Numbered from the stretch's first letter, positions 26,205 to 35,151 are shown. The stretch: DNA of 64,000 nt from Micromonospora chokoriensis (GCF_900091505.1 NZ_LT607409.1:2666001-2730000), one strand, 5' to 3'. Notes: a model not told the origin generated them from the sequence alone. Program-made: numbers and translations.

Positions 26205-27005
26205 TCAGCCGATCAGGGGGCGGAAGGTGCCGAGGAGGACGCTCGTGGTCAGGGCAGCTCCGGCCAGGGCTGCCGCGCCGGCGACGAGGAGCCCGTCGGC
26301 GCGGGTGAAGTACTGGCGGCGGGCGACGGTTCGGGGCGTACCGGCGTCGAAGCCACGAGCGTCCATCGCCACCGCTAGCCGGGTGCCCCGGCGGATCGCC
26401 CCGACCAGCAGCGCGAACGCGGTGGAGGCGAACAGTCGCAGCTTGGCCAGCGGGTTGCCTCCGGCGTCGACGCCCCGTGCCCGCCGCGCCATGCTGATCA
26501 TCTGCCACTCCTGGCCGAGCAGTGGCACCAGCCGGAACGCGGCCAGTGCCCCGATGGCGAACCGGGCGGGTGCTTTCGCGTTCTGGATCAACGCGTCGGC
26601 CAGGTCGGTGGGGTCGGTGGTCGCGAAGACGATCACTCCGGGCAGGGCCACCGCGAAGACTCGCAGCACCAGGCCGAGCGCGGTGAGCAGCACGCCGGTA
26701 CTCACGAACACCGGTCCCGCGTCCAGCAGGACCCGGCCGGAGCGGTCGGCGGCGAAGAGCACCAGGGTCACCAGGATGCCGGCGGCGCTGAGGAGCAGGG
26801 GCCAGGCCCGCCGTGCCAGCACCCGGTAGCGGATGCCGAACAGCGGCAGGACGGCGAGTTCGAGCGCGATGGCGATCGCCGGGGCCACCGGGTCCAGAGT
26901 GGCCAGCAGGGTGAACGAGAAGACCAGGGCGGCGGCGACCTTCGCCACCGGGTTGCGGCGGGCCAGTGGCGCATCGGGCGCGGCGACCGGCTCGATACTG
27001 ATCAT
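26205..27005 (-). CDS. ykoC: ECF transporter T component (YkoC-like)
   Basis: A 266-residue energy-coupling-factor transmembrane component: five or six hydrophobic segments and the coupling-helix motifs ARRARG and AMDARGF (ArgGly-type), which bind the ATPases. Part of the thiamine/HMP transporter ykoEDC, downstream of a TPP riboswitch. The ATG overlaps the ykoD stop by 4 nt (ATGA). Confidence 0.9.
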   Translation of the reverse strand: MISIEPVAAPDAPLARRNPVAKVAAALVFSFTLLATLDPVAPAIAIALELAVLPLFGIRYRVLARRAWPLLLSAAGILVTLVLFAADRSGRVLLDAGPVFVSTGVLLTALGLVLRVFAVALPGVIVFATTDPTDLADALIQNAKAPARFAIGALAAFRLVPLLGQEWQMISMARRARGVDAGGNPLAKLRLFASTAFALLVGAIRRGTRLAVAMDARGFDAGTPRTVARRQYFTRADGLLVAGAAALAGAALTTSVLLGTFRPLIG

Positions 27006-28432
27006 CGGTCGTCGCCCGGGGTCGCTCGTAGGGTGACAGTGCGGTCGGCGAGCGCGGCGACGAAATCCGCGTCGTGGGTGACCGCGACCACGCCGTGTCC
27101 GGCGTCGCGCAGGTCGGCGAAGAGGTCGACCAGCTCCCGCCAGGTCCGCCGGTCCTGGCCGAAGGTGGGTTCGTCGCAGATCAACAGGCGGGGCGCGGTG
27201 GCCAGGGCGGTCGCCACGCTCAGCCGCCGCGCCTCACCACCCGAGAGGGTGTACGGGTTGGCAGCGGCGAGTCGGGCCAGCCGCAGCCGTTCCAGCAGCT
27301 CGGCCACTGTCTGCTTGACGGCTGAGTCGGGTTGACCGGTCCGGCGCGGGCCGAGCGCCAGCTCGTCGAAGACGGTGCCGGTGACGAACTGGTGCTCCGG
27401 GTCCTGGAAGACCGACCCGATCCGGCGGGCCAGGGCGGGGGCGCGCCAGCGGTGCGGGGGAGTGCGGTGGTCCGCGCCGGCCAATTCGGCGGACGCGGTG
27501 ACCCGCCCCGTGCCCGGCCGGAGCAGCCCGCCCAGCAGCAACGCCAGGGTGGACTTGCCGACGCCGTTGGGTCCGCGGACGGCGAGCGCCTCGCCGGCGC
27601 GTACCCGAAGATCGGTGGAGGCCAGCCGGGGTGGCAGGCCGAGCCGGTCGGCGGTGAGCAACAGCTCCCCGGCCGCGGCGGTGGCCGGGCGGGGCGCGAT
27701 GGGGTGACCCGGCACCCACACCCCCTCGGCGGCCAGGGCGGCGCCGTGGGCGGCGAAGACGGCTTCGGGTGTGCCGTCCGCACGGACCCCGCCGCCGGGT
27801 TCCAGGACCACCACCCGGTCGACCAGTGGCAGCGCCTCGGCGACCCGGTGCTCGACCAGGATCAGTGTGGTGTCGGCGTCCAGCGCACCGGCCACCGCCT
27901 GCCGGATCAGCTCGGCCCCGGCCGGGTCGAGGTTGGCGGTCGGCTCGTCGAGCAGCAGCAGGCCGGGGCGGAGGGCGAGCGCGCCGGCCAGGGCGAGGCG
28001 CTGCTGCTCGCCGCCGGAGAGCGCGGCCGTGTTGCGGTCGCGGGGGTACGGGAAGCCGACGCGGTGCAGCGCCTCGTCCACCCGGGGCCAGATCTCGTCG
28101 GTCGGCACTCCCCGGTTCTCCAGCCCGAAGGCGACGTCGTCGCCGCAGCGCGCCATCACCAGTTGGGTTTCCGGGTCCTGGAAGACGATGCCGACGCGCT
28201 CCCGCCCCTTGCGGGGGTCGAGCCCGTCGATCTCGACGATGCCCTCCTGCTCACCGGAGTCCTCGGGGAGCAGCCCGGCCAGCGCGCTGAGCAGGGTGCT
28301 CTTGCCGGCCCCCGACGGGCCGAGCAGCAGCACCCGTTCGCCGACCTCGACCCGCAGGTCGACCCCCCGCAGCGCCCAGGCCCGCCGCCCAGCGTGCCGC
28401 CAGCCGAACCCCCGCAGAACGACAGCGCCCAC
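27002..28432 (-). CDS. ykoD: ECF transporter ATPase, two fused ABC domains (YkoD-like)
   Basis: A 476-residue protein with two ABC domains in tandem: first P-loop GPSGAGKST, signature LSGGEQQR, Walker B LLLLDEPTANLDP; second P-loop GPNGVGKST, signature LSGGEARR, LICDEPTFGQD. This two-in-one arrangement is that of YkoD. It powers thiamine-precursor import with YkoC (T) and YkoE (S). GTG start with GAGAGGGGG before it. A long hairpin lies between it and ykoE. Confidence 0.93.
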   Translation of the reverse strand: MGAVVLRGFGWRHAGRRAWALRGVDLRVEVGERVLLLGPSGAGKSTLLSALAGLLPEDSGEQEGIVEIDGLDPRKGRERVGIVFQDPETQLVMARCGDDVAFGLENRGVPTDEIWPRVDEALHRVGFPYPRDRNTAALSGGEQQRLALAGALALRPGLLLLDEPTANLDPAGAELIRQAVAGALDADTTLILVEHRVAEALPLVDRVVVLEPGGGVRADGTPEAVFAAHGAALAAEGVWVPGHPIAPRPATAAAGELLLTADRLGLPPRLASTDLRVRAGEALAVRGPNGVGKSTLALLLGGLLRPGTGRVTASAELAGADHRTPPHRWRAPALARRIGSVFQDPEHQFVTGTVFDELALGPRRTGQPDSAVKQTVAELLERLRLARLAAANPYTLSGGEARRLSVATALATAPRLLICDEPTFGQDRRTWRELVDLFADLRDAGHGVVAVTHDADFVAALADRTVTLRATPGDDR

Positions 28433-28463
28433 CGGCCCCCCTCTCGCACGCTTACTCGTTGTC

Positions 28464-28516
28464 GATCAAGAGGTTTGCGTCAGATTCCGCCTCCGGTTGA
28501 CGCAAACCTCTTGATC
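28464..28516. repeat. intergenic hairpin element H4
   Basis: A 19-bp perfect inverted repeat (GATCAAGAGGTTTGCGTCA and its complement) with a 15-nt loop, plus 4 more pairs (CGTT/AACG) after a 3-nt bulge. It sits inside the 102-bp gap between ykoE and ykoD, in the middle of an operon rather than at its end, so it may attenuate or process the transcript. Confidence 0.85.
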
Positions 28517-28534
28517 AACGCAGCCGGACCGGGG

Positions 28535-29128
28535 TCAGACCAGGGCGCGGTCCCGGCCTGCCGGGAACCGGTCCAGGACGCCGGTGTTGGCCAGGGCCTT
28601 GGTCAGCAGCCAGCCACCGGCGCCGGCGATCACCGTGGCGCTGACGATGGTGATCAGCGCGTACGGGATGCGGTAGTCGGTCAGCTCGTAGTCGACGTTC
28701 CAGATGAAGAAGTCGAACAGCGCGGCGCTGAGACCGGTCAGCGCGCCGGCCAGGACCGCGGTCGGCAGCCGGAACGACCGGTACCGGAAGGCGGCGAACG
28801 CCAGCTCCGCGCCGATGCCCTGCACGATGCCCTGCGGGATCACCGTGCCGGCCCACTGGCTGCCCAGCAGCGCGGAGAGGACTGCGGCGACCGTCTCGCA
28901 GTAGAGCGCGGCACCGGGCTTGCGGATGACCAGGCCGCCGATCACGGCCGGCATCAGCCAGACGCCGTACAGCAGCGCCTGCGCCGGCGGGAAGAAGGTG
29001 AACGCACCCTCGGTGGCGCTCCAGACCAGGCCCCACGCCCAGAAGATGACGCCGAAGGCGACAGCGATCACCGAGGCGACCACGATGTCGATCGTGCGCC
29101 AACGGTGGGTGTCGGTGGTGGATGTCAT
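28535..29128 (-). CDS. ykoE: ECF transporter S component, thiamine/HMP specific (YkoE-like)
   Basis: A 197-residue membrane protein with five or six hydrophobic segments, matching YkoE: VVASVIAVAFGVIFWAWG (start), PGAALYCETVAAVLSALLGSQWG-like block with the substrate-site ExxA, and DFFIWNVDYEL. It is the substrate-binding subunit for thiamine or hydroxymethylpyrimidine. The ATG giving MTSTTDTHRW follows GGGAGCA. It is first in the operon, with the TPP riboswitch ~90 nt upstream. Confidence 0.92.
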   Translation of the reverse strand: MTSTTDTHRWRTIDIVVASVIAVAFGVIFWAWGLVWSATEGAFTFFPPAQALLYGVWLMPAVIGGLVIRKPGAALYCETVAAVLSALLGSQWAGTVIPQGIVQGIGAELAFAAFRYRSFRLPTAVLAGALTGLSAALFDFFIWNVDYELTDYRIPYALITIVSATVIAGAGGWLLTKALANTGVLDRFPAGRDRALV

Positions 29129-29175
29129 GTGTTGCTCCCAGTTCGTGAGTGCGAACCAGGAGAAGACGCACGCCG

Positions 29176-29194
29176 CGTCCGGTGGCACCGGACG
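29176..29194 (-). promoter_or_regulatory. hairpin after the TPP riboswitch, putative expression platform
   Basis: CGTCCGGT-GCC-ACCGGACG on the minus strand: an 8-bp perfect stem with a 3-nt loop, 48 nt upstream of ykoE and downstream of the riboswitch aptamer. It may be the terminator arm controlled by thiamine pyrophosphate. No T run follows, so termination is inferred. Confidence 0.55.
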
Positions 29195-29212
29195 GCGGCG
29201 CGGCTGGAGGTC

Positions 29213-29304
<92 letters not shown>

Positions 29305-29401
29305 GTGAAGTTGTCTCGCTGACGCTAACACCGACCGGGGGTGCGGGCCCAGCAGGGCACCCGCCTGACCTGCGGGAGCGGTCGGCCCGACCCCGGATGG
29401 G

Positions 29402-29407
29402 TACGCT
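29402..29407 (+). promoter_or_regulatory. -10 box of a leaderless promoter (alpha/beta hydrolase)
   Basis: TACGCT with 7 nt to ATG 29415. It decides between two in-frame ATGs, since the upstream one (29397) would precede the transcription start. Confidence 0.5.
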
Positions 29408-29414
29408 TCCGATC

Positions 29415-30245
29415 ATGCGGGTCGACGCGCGAGGCTTCACGTTCGAGGTGACCGACGCTGGTCCGCCGGACGGCGTGCCGGTTCTGCTGCTGCACGGTTT
29501 CCCGCAGCACAGCGGTGAGTGGGACGACGTCCTACCGGCACTGCACGCCGCCGGCCTGCGCACGTACGCGCTGGACCAGCGCGGTTACTCGCCGGGCGCG
29601 CGGCCCACGGCGGTGGCCGACTACCGGATTCCCGAGCTGGTCGCCGACGTGGTGGCGGTGCTCGACGCCCTCGGCCTGGACGCCGTCCACCTGGTCGGGC
29701 ACGACTGGGGCGCGGTGGTGGCCTGGGCGGTGGCCGCCGGGCACGCCGAGCGGGTCCGCACCCTGACCGCGGTGTCCGTCCCACACCCGGCGGCCATGGC
29801 GTACGCCCTGAGCAACGACAGCCGACAGAAGGCCCGGTCGTCGTACATCGCGCTGTTCCGTGAGCCCGACAAGGCGGAGAAGGTGCTGTTGGCGTGGCAC
29901 GCCACCGCGTTGCGCAAACTGCTCGGCGGGGTCGGCGACCGTGCCCGGGTGGACCGCTACGCCGACCCGATGCGCGAGCCGGGGGCGCTCACCGCAGCGC
30001 TGAACTGGTACCGGGCGATGTCCCGAGCCGACCTGGCCGCGGTCGGCCCGGTCGCGGTGCCCACCACGTACGTGTGGAGTGACCGGGACGTCGCCATCGG
30101 CCGGCCCGCCGCCGAGGCGTGTGCGGCGAACGTCACCGGCGACTACCGCTTCGTGCAGTTGGCCGGCGTCAGTCACTGGATCCCGGACGCGGCGCCGGGC
30201 CCACTCGCCGAGGCGATCCTGGCCCGGGCCGGCGGGACGGCCTGA
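29415..30245 (+). CDS. alpha/beta hydrolase with Asp nucleophile (epoxide hydrolase-like)
   Basis: A 276-residue alpha/beta hydrolase. The oxyanion loop is LLHGFPQHSGEW. The nucleophile elbow reads GHDWGAV, so the nucleophile is Asp, not Ser, as in epoxide hydrolases and haloalkane dehalogenases. A late acid lies near YVWSDRDVA and the catalytic His near GVSHWIP. Epoxide hydrolysis is the more likely activity; the substrate is open. It is divergent from the riboswitch. Confidence 0.9.
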   Translation: MRVDARGFTFEVTDAGPPDGVPVLLLHGFPQHSGEWDDVLPALHAAGLRTYALDQRGYSPGARPTAVADYRIPELVADVVAVLDALGLDAVHLVGHDWGAVVAWAVAAGHAERVRTLTAVSVPHPAAMAYALSNDSRQKARSSYIALFREPDKAEKVLLAWHATALRKLLGGVGDRARVDRYADPMREPGALTAALNWYRAMSRADLAAVGPVAVPTTYVWSDRDVAIGRPAAEACAANVTGDYRFVQLAGVSHWIPDAAPGPLAEAILARAGGTA

Positions 30246-30335
30246 GCTGGTAGAACGCGGGGCGCCCTGCCTGGTCGACGTGCTCGACTCGGGCGCGGTT
30301 GACTTGTTGGCCTGCAATCGGACGACGGAGGACGC

Positions 30336-31085
30336 ATGACGGTGAGTGCCGAGGACTACCTGGCCGTGGTGACCGAGACGATCGGCCGGGTGGCCGCCAG
30401 CCAGCGGGAGGCGGTGGGCCGGGCCGCCGACCTGATCGCCGAGGCCGTACGCGCCGACGGTGTGGTGCACGCGTTCGGCACGGGGCACTCGGAGGCCCTC
30501 GCCATGGAGATCGCGGGTCGGGCGGGTGGTCTGGTGCCGACCAACCGGATCGCGCTGCGTGACCTGGTGCTGCTCGGCGGTGAACCCGCCGACCGGCTCG
30601 GTCCGATGCTGGAACGGGACCCGAGCGTGGCGCACCGCCTCTACGAGTTGGCCCCGGTGCGGCCCACCGACGTGTTCGTGCTCGCCTCGAACTCCGGTGT
30701 CAACGGGGCGATGGTGGAGTTCGCCGGCTTGGTCAAGGAACGCGGCCACGGGCTGGTGGCGATCACCTCGGCGCAGCACTCCGGCCGGATGACCTCCCGG
30801 CACCCGTCCGGGCGCAAGCTGAGCGACCTCGCCGACGTGGTGCTCGACAACGGAGCCCCGTACGGCGACGCGACCCTGCCCCTTCCCGGCGGTGGCGCCG
30901 TCGGCGCGGTCTCCTCGATCACCGCGGCCCTGCTCGCCCAGCAGGTCACCGTGGAGGTGGTGGCGCGGTTGCTGGCGGCGGGGGAGCGGCCCCCGGTCTA
31001 CCTGTCAGCGAACATCCCGGACGGCGACGCGCACAACACCGAGCTGGAGACCCGGTACGCGGGCCGCATCCGGCGCGGGTCCTGA
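30336..31085 (+). CDS. SIS domain protein (UPF0309-like)
   Basis: A 249-residue sugar-isomerase (SIS) domain protein: GTGHSEALAMEIAGRAGG and FVLASNSGVNGAMVEFAG bind the phosphosugar. It resembles the UPF0309 group of uncharacterised SIS proteins; no sugar kinase or deacetylase is next to it. The ATG follows GGAGG by 5 nt. Confidence 0.9.
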   Translation: MTVSAEDYLAVVTETIGRVAASQREAVGRAADLIAEAVRADGVVHAFGTGHSEALAMEIAGRAGGLVPTNRIALRDLVLLGGEPADRLGPMLERDPSVAHRLYELAPVRPTDVFVLASNSGVNGAMVEFAGLVKERGHGLVAITSAQHSGRMTSRHPSGRKLSDLADVVLDNGAPYGDATLPLPGGGAVGAVSSITAALLAQQVTVEVVARLLAAGERPPVYLSANIPDGDAHNTELETRYAGRIRRGS

Positions 31086-31188
31086 GACCGTCGCCGGTGC
31101 CCCGCCCCGACGGCGGACTGCGTCTGCGAAGTGAACGGGAGATGTCGTGAACCTGTTTCGCGCTCGGCCGGGTGGGGCATTGGCGTTG

Positions 31189-31214
31189 CTGCCGGCGGCC
31201 GGGACCGCCGGCAG
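31189..31214. terminator. 10-bp hairpin after the SIS gene
   Basis: CTGCCGGCGG-CCGGGA-CCGCCGGCAG, a 10-bp perfect stem with a 6-nt loop, lies in the 152-bp gap between the SIS gene and the next gene, 15 nt before that gene's SD. Probably a terminator, or an attenuator for the downstream gene. Confidence 0.65.
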
Positions 31215-31237
31215 TAGCGTCTCACCGGAGGTAGCGC

Positions 31238-31741
31238 GTGTCCAAGGAGACCGAGAAGCAGCGCTGGCAGCGCAACTTCGCCGACCTGCTCCAGGAGTTG
31301 CGGGTCGCACAGACCGGCGTGCAGATCCTCTTCGCCTTCCTGCTCACCCTGCCGTTCAGTAACGGGTTCACCCGGACCAGCGAGTTCCAGCGGGACGTCT
31401 ATATCGTCGCGCTGCTCGCGGCGGCAGCCGCCACCGCAATGATCATCTCGCCGGTGGCGTTCCACCGGGCGCTGTTCCGGCAGGGCCGCAAGCCGGAGCT
31501 GGTGCGCTTCGCCCACCGGATGGCCAGCGGGGGCCTCGCCTTCATGCTGATCGCGATGGTCAGCGCCGTACTGCTGATCACCGACTTCGTGCTGGACCGG
31601 CCGATCGCCTTCCTGCTCACTGCCCTGACCGGCGTCTGGTTCCTCACGTTCTGGATGATCCTGCCGTTCGCCCGGCGCAACTGGGGTGAGGACGACATCG
31701 ACGACGATGACGACGACCCGGACACCAGCATCGGCCGCTGA
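31238..31741 (+). CDS. DUF6328-like membrane protein
   Basis: A 167-residue protein with four hydrophobic segments in residues ~28-140 and an acidic tail (EDDIDDDDDDPD). The pattern ELRVAQTGVQILFAFLLTLPF near the start recalls the actinobacterial DUF6328 family. Function unknown. GTG start with GGAGG 6 nt upstream. Confidence 0.82.
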   Translation: MSKETEKQRWQRNFADLLQELRVAQTGVQILFAFLLTLPFSNGFTRTSEFQRDVYIVALLAAAAATAMIISPVAFHRALFRQGRKPELVRFAHRMASGGLAFMLIAMVSAVLLITDFVLDRPIAFLLTALTGVWFLTFWMILPFARRNWGEDDIDDDDDDPDTSIGR

Positions 31742-31761
31742 CCACCTCGATCCGCACGCAC

Positions 31762-31792
31762 CGCTACCCCTGGGTAACAACCGGGGGTAGCG
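31762..31792. repeat. 9-bp inverted repeat before the acyl-CoA dehydrogenase gene
   Basis: CGCTACCCC and GGGGTAGCG pair with a 13-nt loop containing GGGTAACAACC. The right arm carries TAGCGT, a possible -10. It may be a terminator for the upstream gene or an operator for the next. Confidence 0.55.
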
Positions 31793-31827
31793 TGGCGGTA
31801 GCCGCATCGAGCTTCGAGGGGGCAGCC

Positions 31828-33825
31828 GTGACCACGACGCATAACGGCCGACCGGCACCGGACGATCCCGACTCCCCAGCCACCACCGGCGCCGCCGCGC
31901 CGCTGCCGGCAGAGGCCGGGCAGGTCTCCGAGAAGGAGGCCCGACAGGTCGCCGAGGCCGCCCGGGAGTCCACCTGGGACCGACCCAGCTTCGGCAAGGA
32001 GCTGTTCCTCGGTCGGTTCCGGCTCGACCTGATCGACCCGTGGCCCCGGTCCGACCCGGGCGACGCCGCCCGCGCCGAGGCCTTCCTCGGCCGGTTCCGC
32101 ACCTTCCTGACCACCGAGGTGGACGGCGCGGCCATCGAACGCGACGGCTCCATCCCGGACTCGGTGTTCCATGGCCTGGCCGACCTCGGCGCGTTCGGCA
32201 TGAAGATCGACCGGAAGTACGGCGGGCTCGGCCTCAGCAACCTGCACTACTGCCGGGCGCTGATGCTCGCCGGTTCGGTCAGCCCGGCCATCGGCGCGTT
32301 GCTCTCCGCCCACCAGTCGATCGGTGTGCCGCAGCCGCTGAAGATGTTCGGCACCGGCGAGCAGAAGCAGACCTTCCTGCCCCGCCTCGCCGCCGGCGAG
32401 GTGTCCGCCTTCCTGCTCACCGAGCCCGACGTCGGCTCCGACCCGGCCCGGCTGGCCACCACCGCCGAGCCGACCGAGGACGGCACCGGCTACCGGCTCA
32501 ACGGGGTGAAGCTGTGGGCCACCAACGGCATCGTGGCCACTCTGCTGGTCGTGATGGCCCGGGTGCCGGCCGGCGAGGGGCGTCGAGGTGGGATCACCGC
32601 CTTCGTGGTGGAGGGTGACAGCGAGGGCATCACCGTCGAGCGCCGCAACGAGTTCATCGGCCTGCGCGGCCTGGAAAACAGCCTCACCCGGTTCCACGAC
32701 GTGTTCGTGCCCGCCGAGAACGTCATCGGCGGCGAGGGCAAGGGGCTGAAGATCGCCCTGACCACGCTGAACACCGGCCGGCTCTCCCTGCCGGCGATGT
32801 GCGTGGGCGCCGGCAAGTGGGCGCTGAACGTGGCCCGGGGCTGGGCCGCCGACCGGGTCCAGTGGGGTCGGCCGGTGGGCGAGCACGAGGCGGTCGCGCA
32901 GAAGCTCTCCTTCATCGCCGCCACCACGTACGGCATGGAGACCATGCTCGACCTCTGCTGCCTGCTCGCCGACGACGACCGTAACGACATCCGGATCGAG
33001 GCGGCGCTGGTCAAGCTGTACGCCAGCGAGATGGCCTGGACGATCGCCGACGAGCTGATCCAGATCCGGGGCGGGCGCGGCTACGAGACGGCCGACTCGC
33101 TGGCCGCCCGGGGCGAACGCCCGGCCGCCGTCGAACAGATGCTGCGCGACCTGCGGATCAACCGGATCTTCGAGGGCTCCACCGAGATCATGCACCTGCT
33201 GATCGCCCGGGAGGCGGTCGACGCGCACCTGTCGGTGGCCGGCGACATCATCGACCCGGACGCCGGGTTGGGCCGCAAGGCCAGAGCCGGCGCCCGCGCC
33301 GGTGCGTTCTACGCGAAGTGGCTGCCCACGCTCGCCGTGGGCCGGGGGCAGAGCCCTTCGGCGTACGCCGAGTTCGGGCCGCTCGCCGCACACCTGCGCC
33401 AGGTGGAGCGGTCGTCGCGCAAGCTGGCTCGCTCGACGTTCTACGCGATGTCGCGCTGGCAGGGAAAGATGGAGCGCAAGCAGGCGTTCCTCGGCCGTGT
33501 GGTGGACATCGGCGCCGAGCTGTTCGCGATGTCAGCGGTCTGTGTCCGGGCCTCCGCCGAACGGGACACCCGACCGGAGAACGTCGAGCTGGCCGACCTG
33601 TTCTGCAGGCAGGCGCGGGTGCGGGTCGACGCCCTGTTCGCCGCGCTGTGGGACAACACCGACTCGGTCGACACCGTCGCCGCGAAGCGGATCCTCGCCG
33701 GCCGGTACGCGGGCCTGGAGGAGGGTGTGATCACCCCGTCCGACGAGCTGCCCTGGGTCGCCCGCTGGGCTCCCGGCCCGTCCGCCGCCGAAGACGTTCG
33801 CCGCCGAATCCCACCGAAGCCGTAA
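31828..33825 (+). CDS. large acyl-CoA dehydrogenase family protein
   Basis: A 665-residue acyl-CoA dehydrogenase-family flavoprotein; usual members have ~380 residues. Residues ~60-440 hold the ACAD core (FLLTEPDVGSDPARL flavin/substrate site, WATNG, RGGRGYETAD, FEGSTEIMHL); residues ~450-665 are a C-terminal extension, as in very-long-chain or ACAD9-like enzymes. The catalytic base is not certain from sequence. The start is the GTG giving MTTTHNGRP, with GAGGGGGC 6-10 nt upstream; an in-frame GTG 12 codons earlier is possible. Confidence 0.88.
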   Translation: MTTTHNGRPAPDDPDSPATTGAAAPLPAEAGQVSEKEARQVAEAARESTWDRPSFGKELFLGRFRLDLIDPWPRSDPGDAARAEAFLGRFRTFLTTEVDGAAIERDGSIPDSVFHGLADLGAFGMKIDRKYGGLGLSNLHYCRALMLAGSVSPAIGALLSAHQSIGVPQPLKMFGTGEQKQTFLPRLAAGEVSAFLLTEPDVGSDPARLATTAEPTEDGTGYRLNGVKLWATNGIVATLLVVMARVPAGEGRRGGITAFVVEGDSEGITVERRNEFIGLRGLENSLTRFHDVFVPAENVIGGEGKGLKIALTTLNTGRLSLPAMCVGAGKWALNVARGWAADRVQWGRPVGEHEAVAQKLSFIAATTYGMETMLDLCCLLADDDRNDIRIEAALVKLYASEMAWTIADELIQIRGGRGYETADSLAARGERPAAVEQMLRDLRINRIFEGSTEIMHLLIAREAVDAHLSVAGDIIDPDAGLGRKARAGARAGAFYAKWLPTLAVGRGQSPSAYAEFGPLAAHLRQVERSSRKLARSTFYAMSRWQGKMERKQAFLGRVVDIGAELFAMSAVCVRASAERDTRPENVELADLFCRQARVRVDALFAALWDNTDSVDTVAAKRILAGRYAGLEEGVITPSDELPWVARWAPGPSAAEDVRRRIPPKP

Positions 33826-33852
33826 CCCCGCCGCCTCGTGCGCTGTCTGGCT

Positions 33853-33917
33853 TGATCGACTGCGTATTGGCGAGGTGGTGGTGTCCCGCCTCGATACCGC
33901 CGACCTGGAGTCGATCA
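33853..33917. repeat. intergenic hairpin element H5
   Basis: Inverted repeat with outer arms TGATCGACT / AGTCGATCA (9 bp, extended by a bulged GGC/GCC) and an inner, imperfect stem around GAGG...CCTC. The right side, 33898-33917, is CGCCGACCTGGAGTCGATCA, 18/20 and 19/20 identical to segments at 44221 and (reverse) 62429. GGTGTCCCGCC at 33880 is also shared. See findings. Confidence 0.8.
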
Positions 33918-33919
33918 GC

Positions 33920-34025
33920 CGGCCGCCAGTGCGGAGGGCTGCGCGGAGGGCTGCCCGGCCGCCAGTGCGGAGGGCTGCGCGGAGGGCTGCCCGGCAGCCA
34001 GTGCGGAGGGCAGTGCGGCAGCGGC
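33920..34025. repeat. 38-bp tandem repeat
   Basis: Units of GCCGCCAGTGCGGAGGGC followed by TGCGCGGAGGGCTGCCCG, about two and a half copies with decay at the end, directly after hairpin H5 and up to the stop of the following small gene. Confidence 0.8.
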
Positions 34026-34027
34026 GG

Positions 34028-34195
34028 TCAGCGGGAGACCGCCCAGGCCAGCACGCCCGCCAGGATCAGACCGTTGAGCCCGGCCAGCGCCAGGTACGCC
34101 GCCGGCGGGATCTTCTTGCCCCGCCGGAGGAAGGCAACCAGGACAGCGGCGTAGCCGAGCAGCAGGACGGCGATGACGACGAGGAAGTAGAACAC
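34028..34195 (-). CDS. 55-residue membrane protein
   Basis: A small protein with two hydrophobic stretches: residues 2-23 (FYFLVVIAVLLLGYAAVLVAF) and about 33-52, split by LRRGKKIPPAA. GTG start; AAGGTCT 5-11 nt upstream is a possible SD. The hydrophobic helix-basic loop-helix layout is typical of small two-span membrane proteins. Function unknown. It is followed downstream by the 38-bp repeat. Confidence 0.7.
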   Translation of the reverse strand: MFYFLVVIAVLLLGYAAVLVAFLRRGKKIPPAAYLALAGLNGLILAGVLAWAVSR

Positions 34196-34271
34196 CCGGA
34201 GACCTTAGCGGCCCGGGCCGCTCTGGCCCGAGTCGGCGCAGCGCACACGCCCAGCGGGCCCACCACGCTTC

Positions 34272-34339
34272 CCTTGATCAAGTGATGGAAAGTAGCTCAG
34301 AGACAGCACGGAGACCTACTCTTCATCATTTGATCAAGG
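34272..34339. repeat. intergenic hairpin element H6
   Basis: Arms of 24 nt (CCTTGATCAAGTGATG... and ...CATCATTTGATCAAGG), 21 of 24 identical as inverted repeat; two of the three mismatches become G-U pairs in the RNA of the plus strand. Loop of 20 nt. It lies downstream of the 202-residue gene (minus strand). Confidence 0.8.
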
Positions 34340-34375
34340 CGGGCCGCGGTGGCGACCCGTGGCGCGGGTGGGGTC

Positions 34376-34984
34376 TTAGCGGTCCCGGGTGCGGAGACCG
34401 AGTTGGCGCAGCTCCAACGCGGCCAGCGCGTCGACTGTGGCGTCGTCGCCGCGCCGCCACGCCTCGGCGACGTCCGGCGCGATCCGGGTCAGCCGGCCCA
34501 GTGGCTGGGTGGCCAACGCGCGCAGGGCGAGCAGGTCCCGGCCGGCGGGCCCGGCGGCCAGTTTCGCGGCCGACCCGGCCCGGCGCATCCAGCGCACCCG
34601 CAACGGCAGCCAGCCGAAGAGCACCAGGCCGAGCGGGAAGATCAGCACTGCGACGGCGAGGGCGAGCGCGAGCTGGTCGACCAGGTGTTGCTGGTCCCGA
34701 CCGGCGTCGGCGAGCCCCCGGGCGGCGTCGGCGGCCTGCCGGAAGGGCGCGGTCAGCTCGTCACCCACCAGCGGGACCCGACGGACCTTGCCGCCCGCGT
34801 CGGCGAGATTGTCGGCGAGGCCACTGCCGGCGCCCTCCAGCTTCTGCCCCGGTACGGCGAGCTTCTGCACCAGGTCGTGCAGCCACAGCGCGCCCCGGAC
34901 CGCCGCGTACACCCAGGCGACGACGAGCAGGTCGGTGAGCAACTGACGGGCGGCGGTCGGAAACCGATCGGCATAGATTTTCAC
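34376..34984 (-). CDS. hypothetical membrane protein
   Basis: A 202-residue protein with hydrophobic segments at about 14-32 and 110-128 and helical, Ala/Leu/Asp-rich stretches between them. I do not recognise it. The start is the GTG giving MKIYADRFPTAARQ; an in-frame ATG 27 codons upstream would add a Cys-rich piece and is less likely. Tail side is basic. Confidence 0.7.
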   Translation of the reverse strand: MKIYADRFPTAARQLLTDLLVVAWVYAAVRGALWLHDLVQKLAVPGQKLEGAGSGLADNLADAGGKVRRVPLVGDELTAPFRQAADAARGLADAGRDQQHLVDQLALALAVAVLIFPLGLVLFGWLPLRVRWMRRAGSAAKLAAGPAGRDLLALRALATQPLGRLTRIAPDVAEAWRRGDDATVDALAALELRQLGLRTRDR

Positions 34985-35151
34985 GCCGGACAGCGTGCCA
35001 CGAACGACGACGCCCCGGCACCCGTCGATCGGCGGCGGCTGGGAGCAGGCGAGCTGCAGGTCCACGAACGCGATGGTGTCGCCCGGCAGGACGTACCGGT
35101 CGATCTCGACGAACCCCTGGTGGCGGGCGATCTGTCACGCGGACAGGCTGG

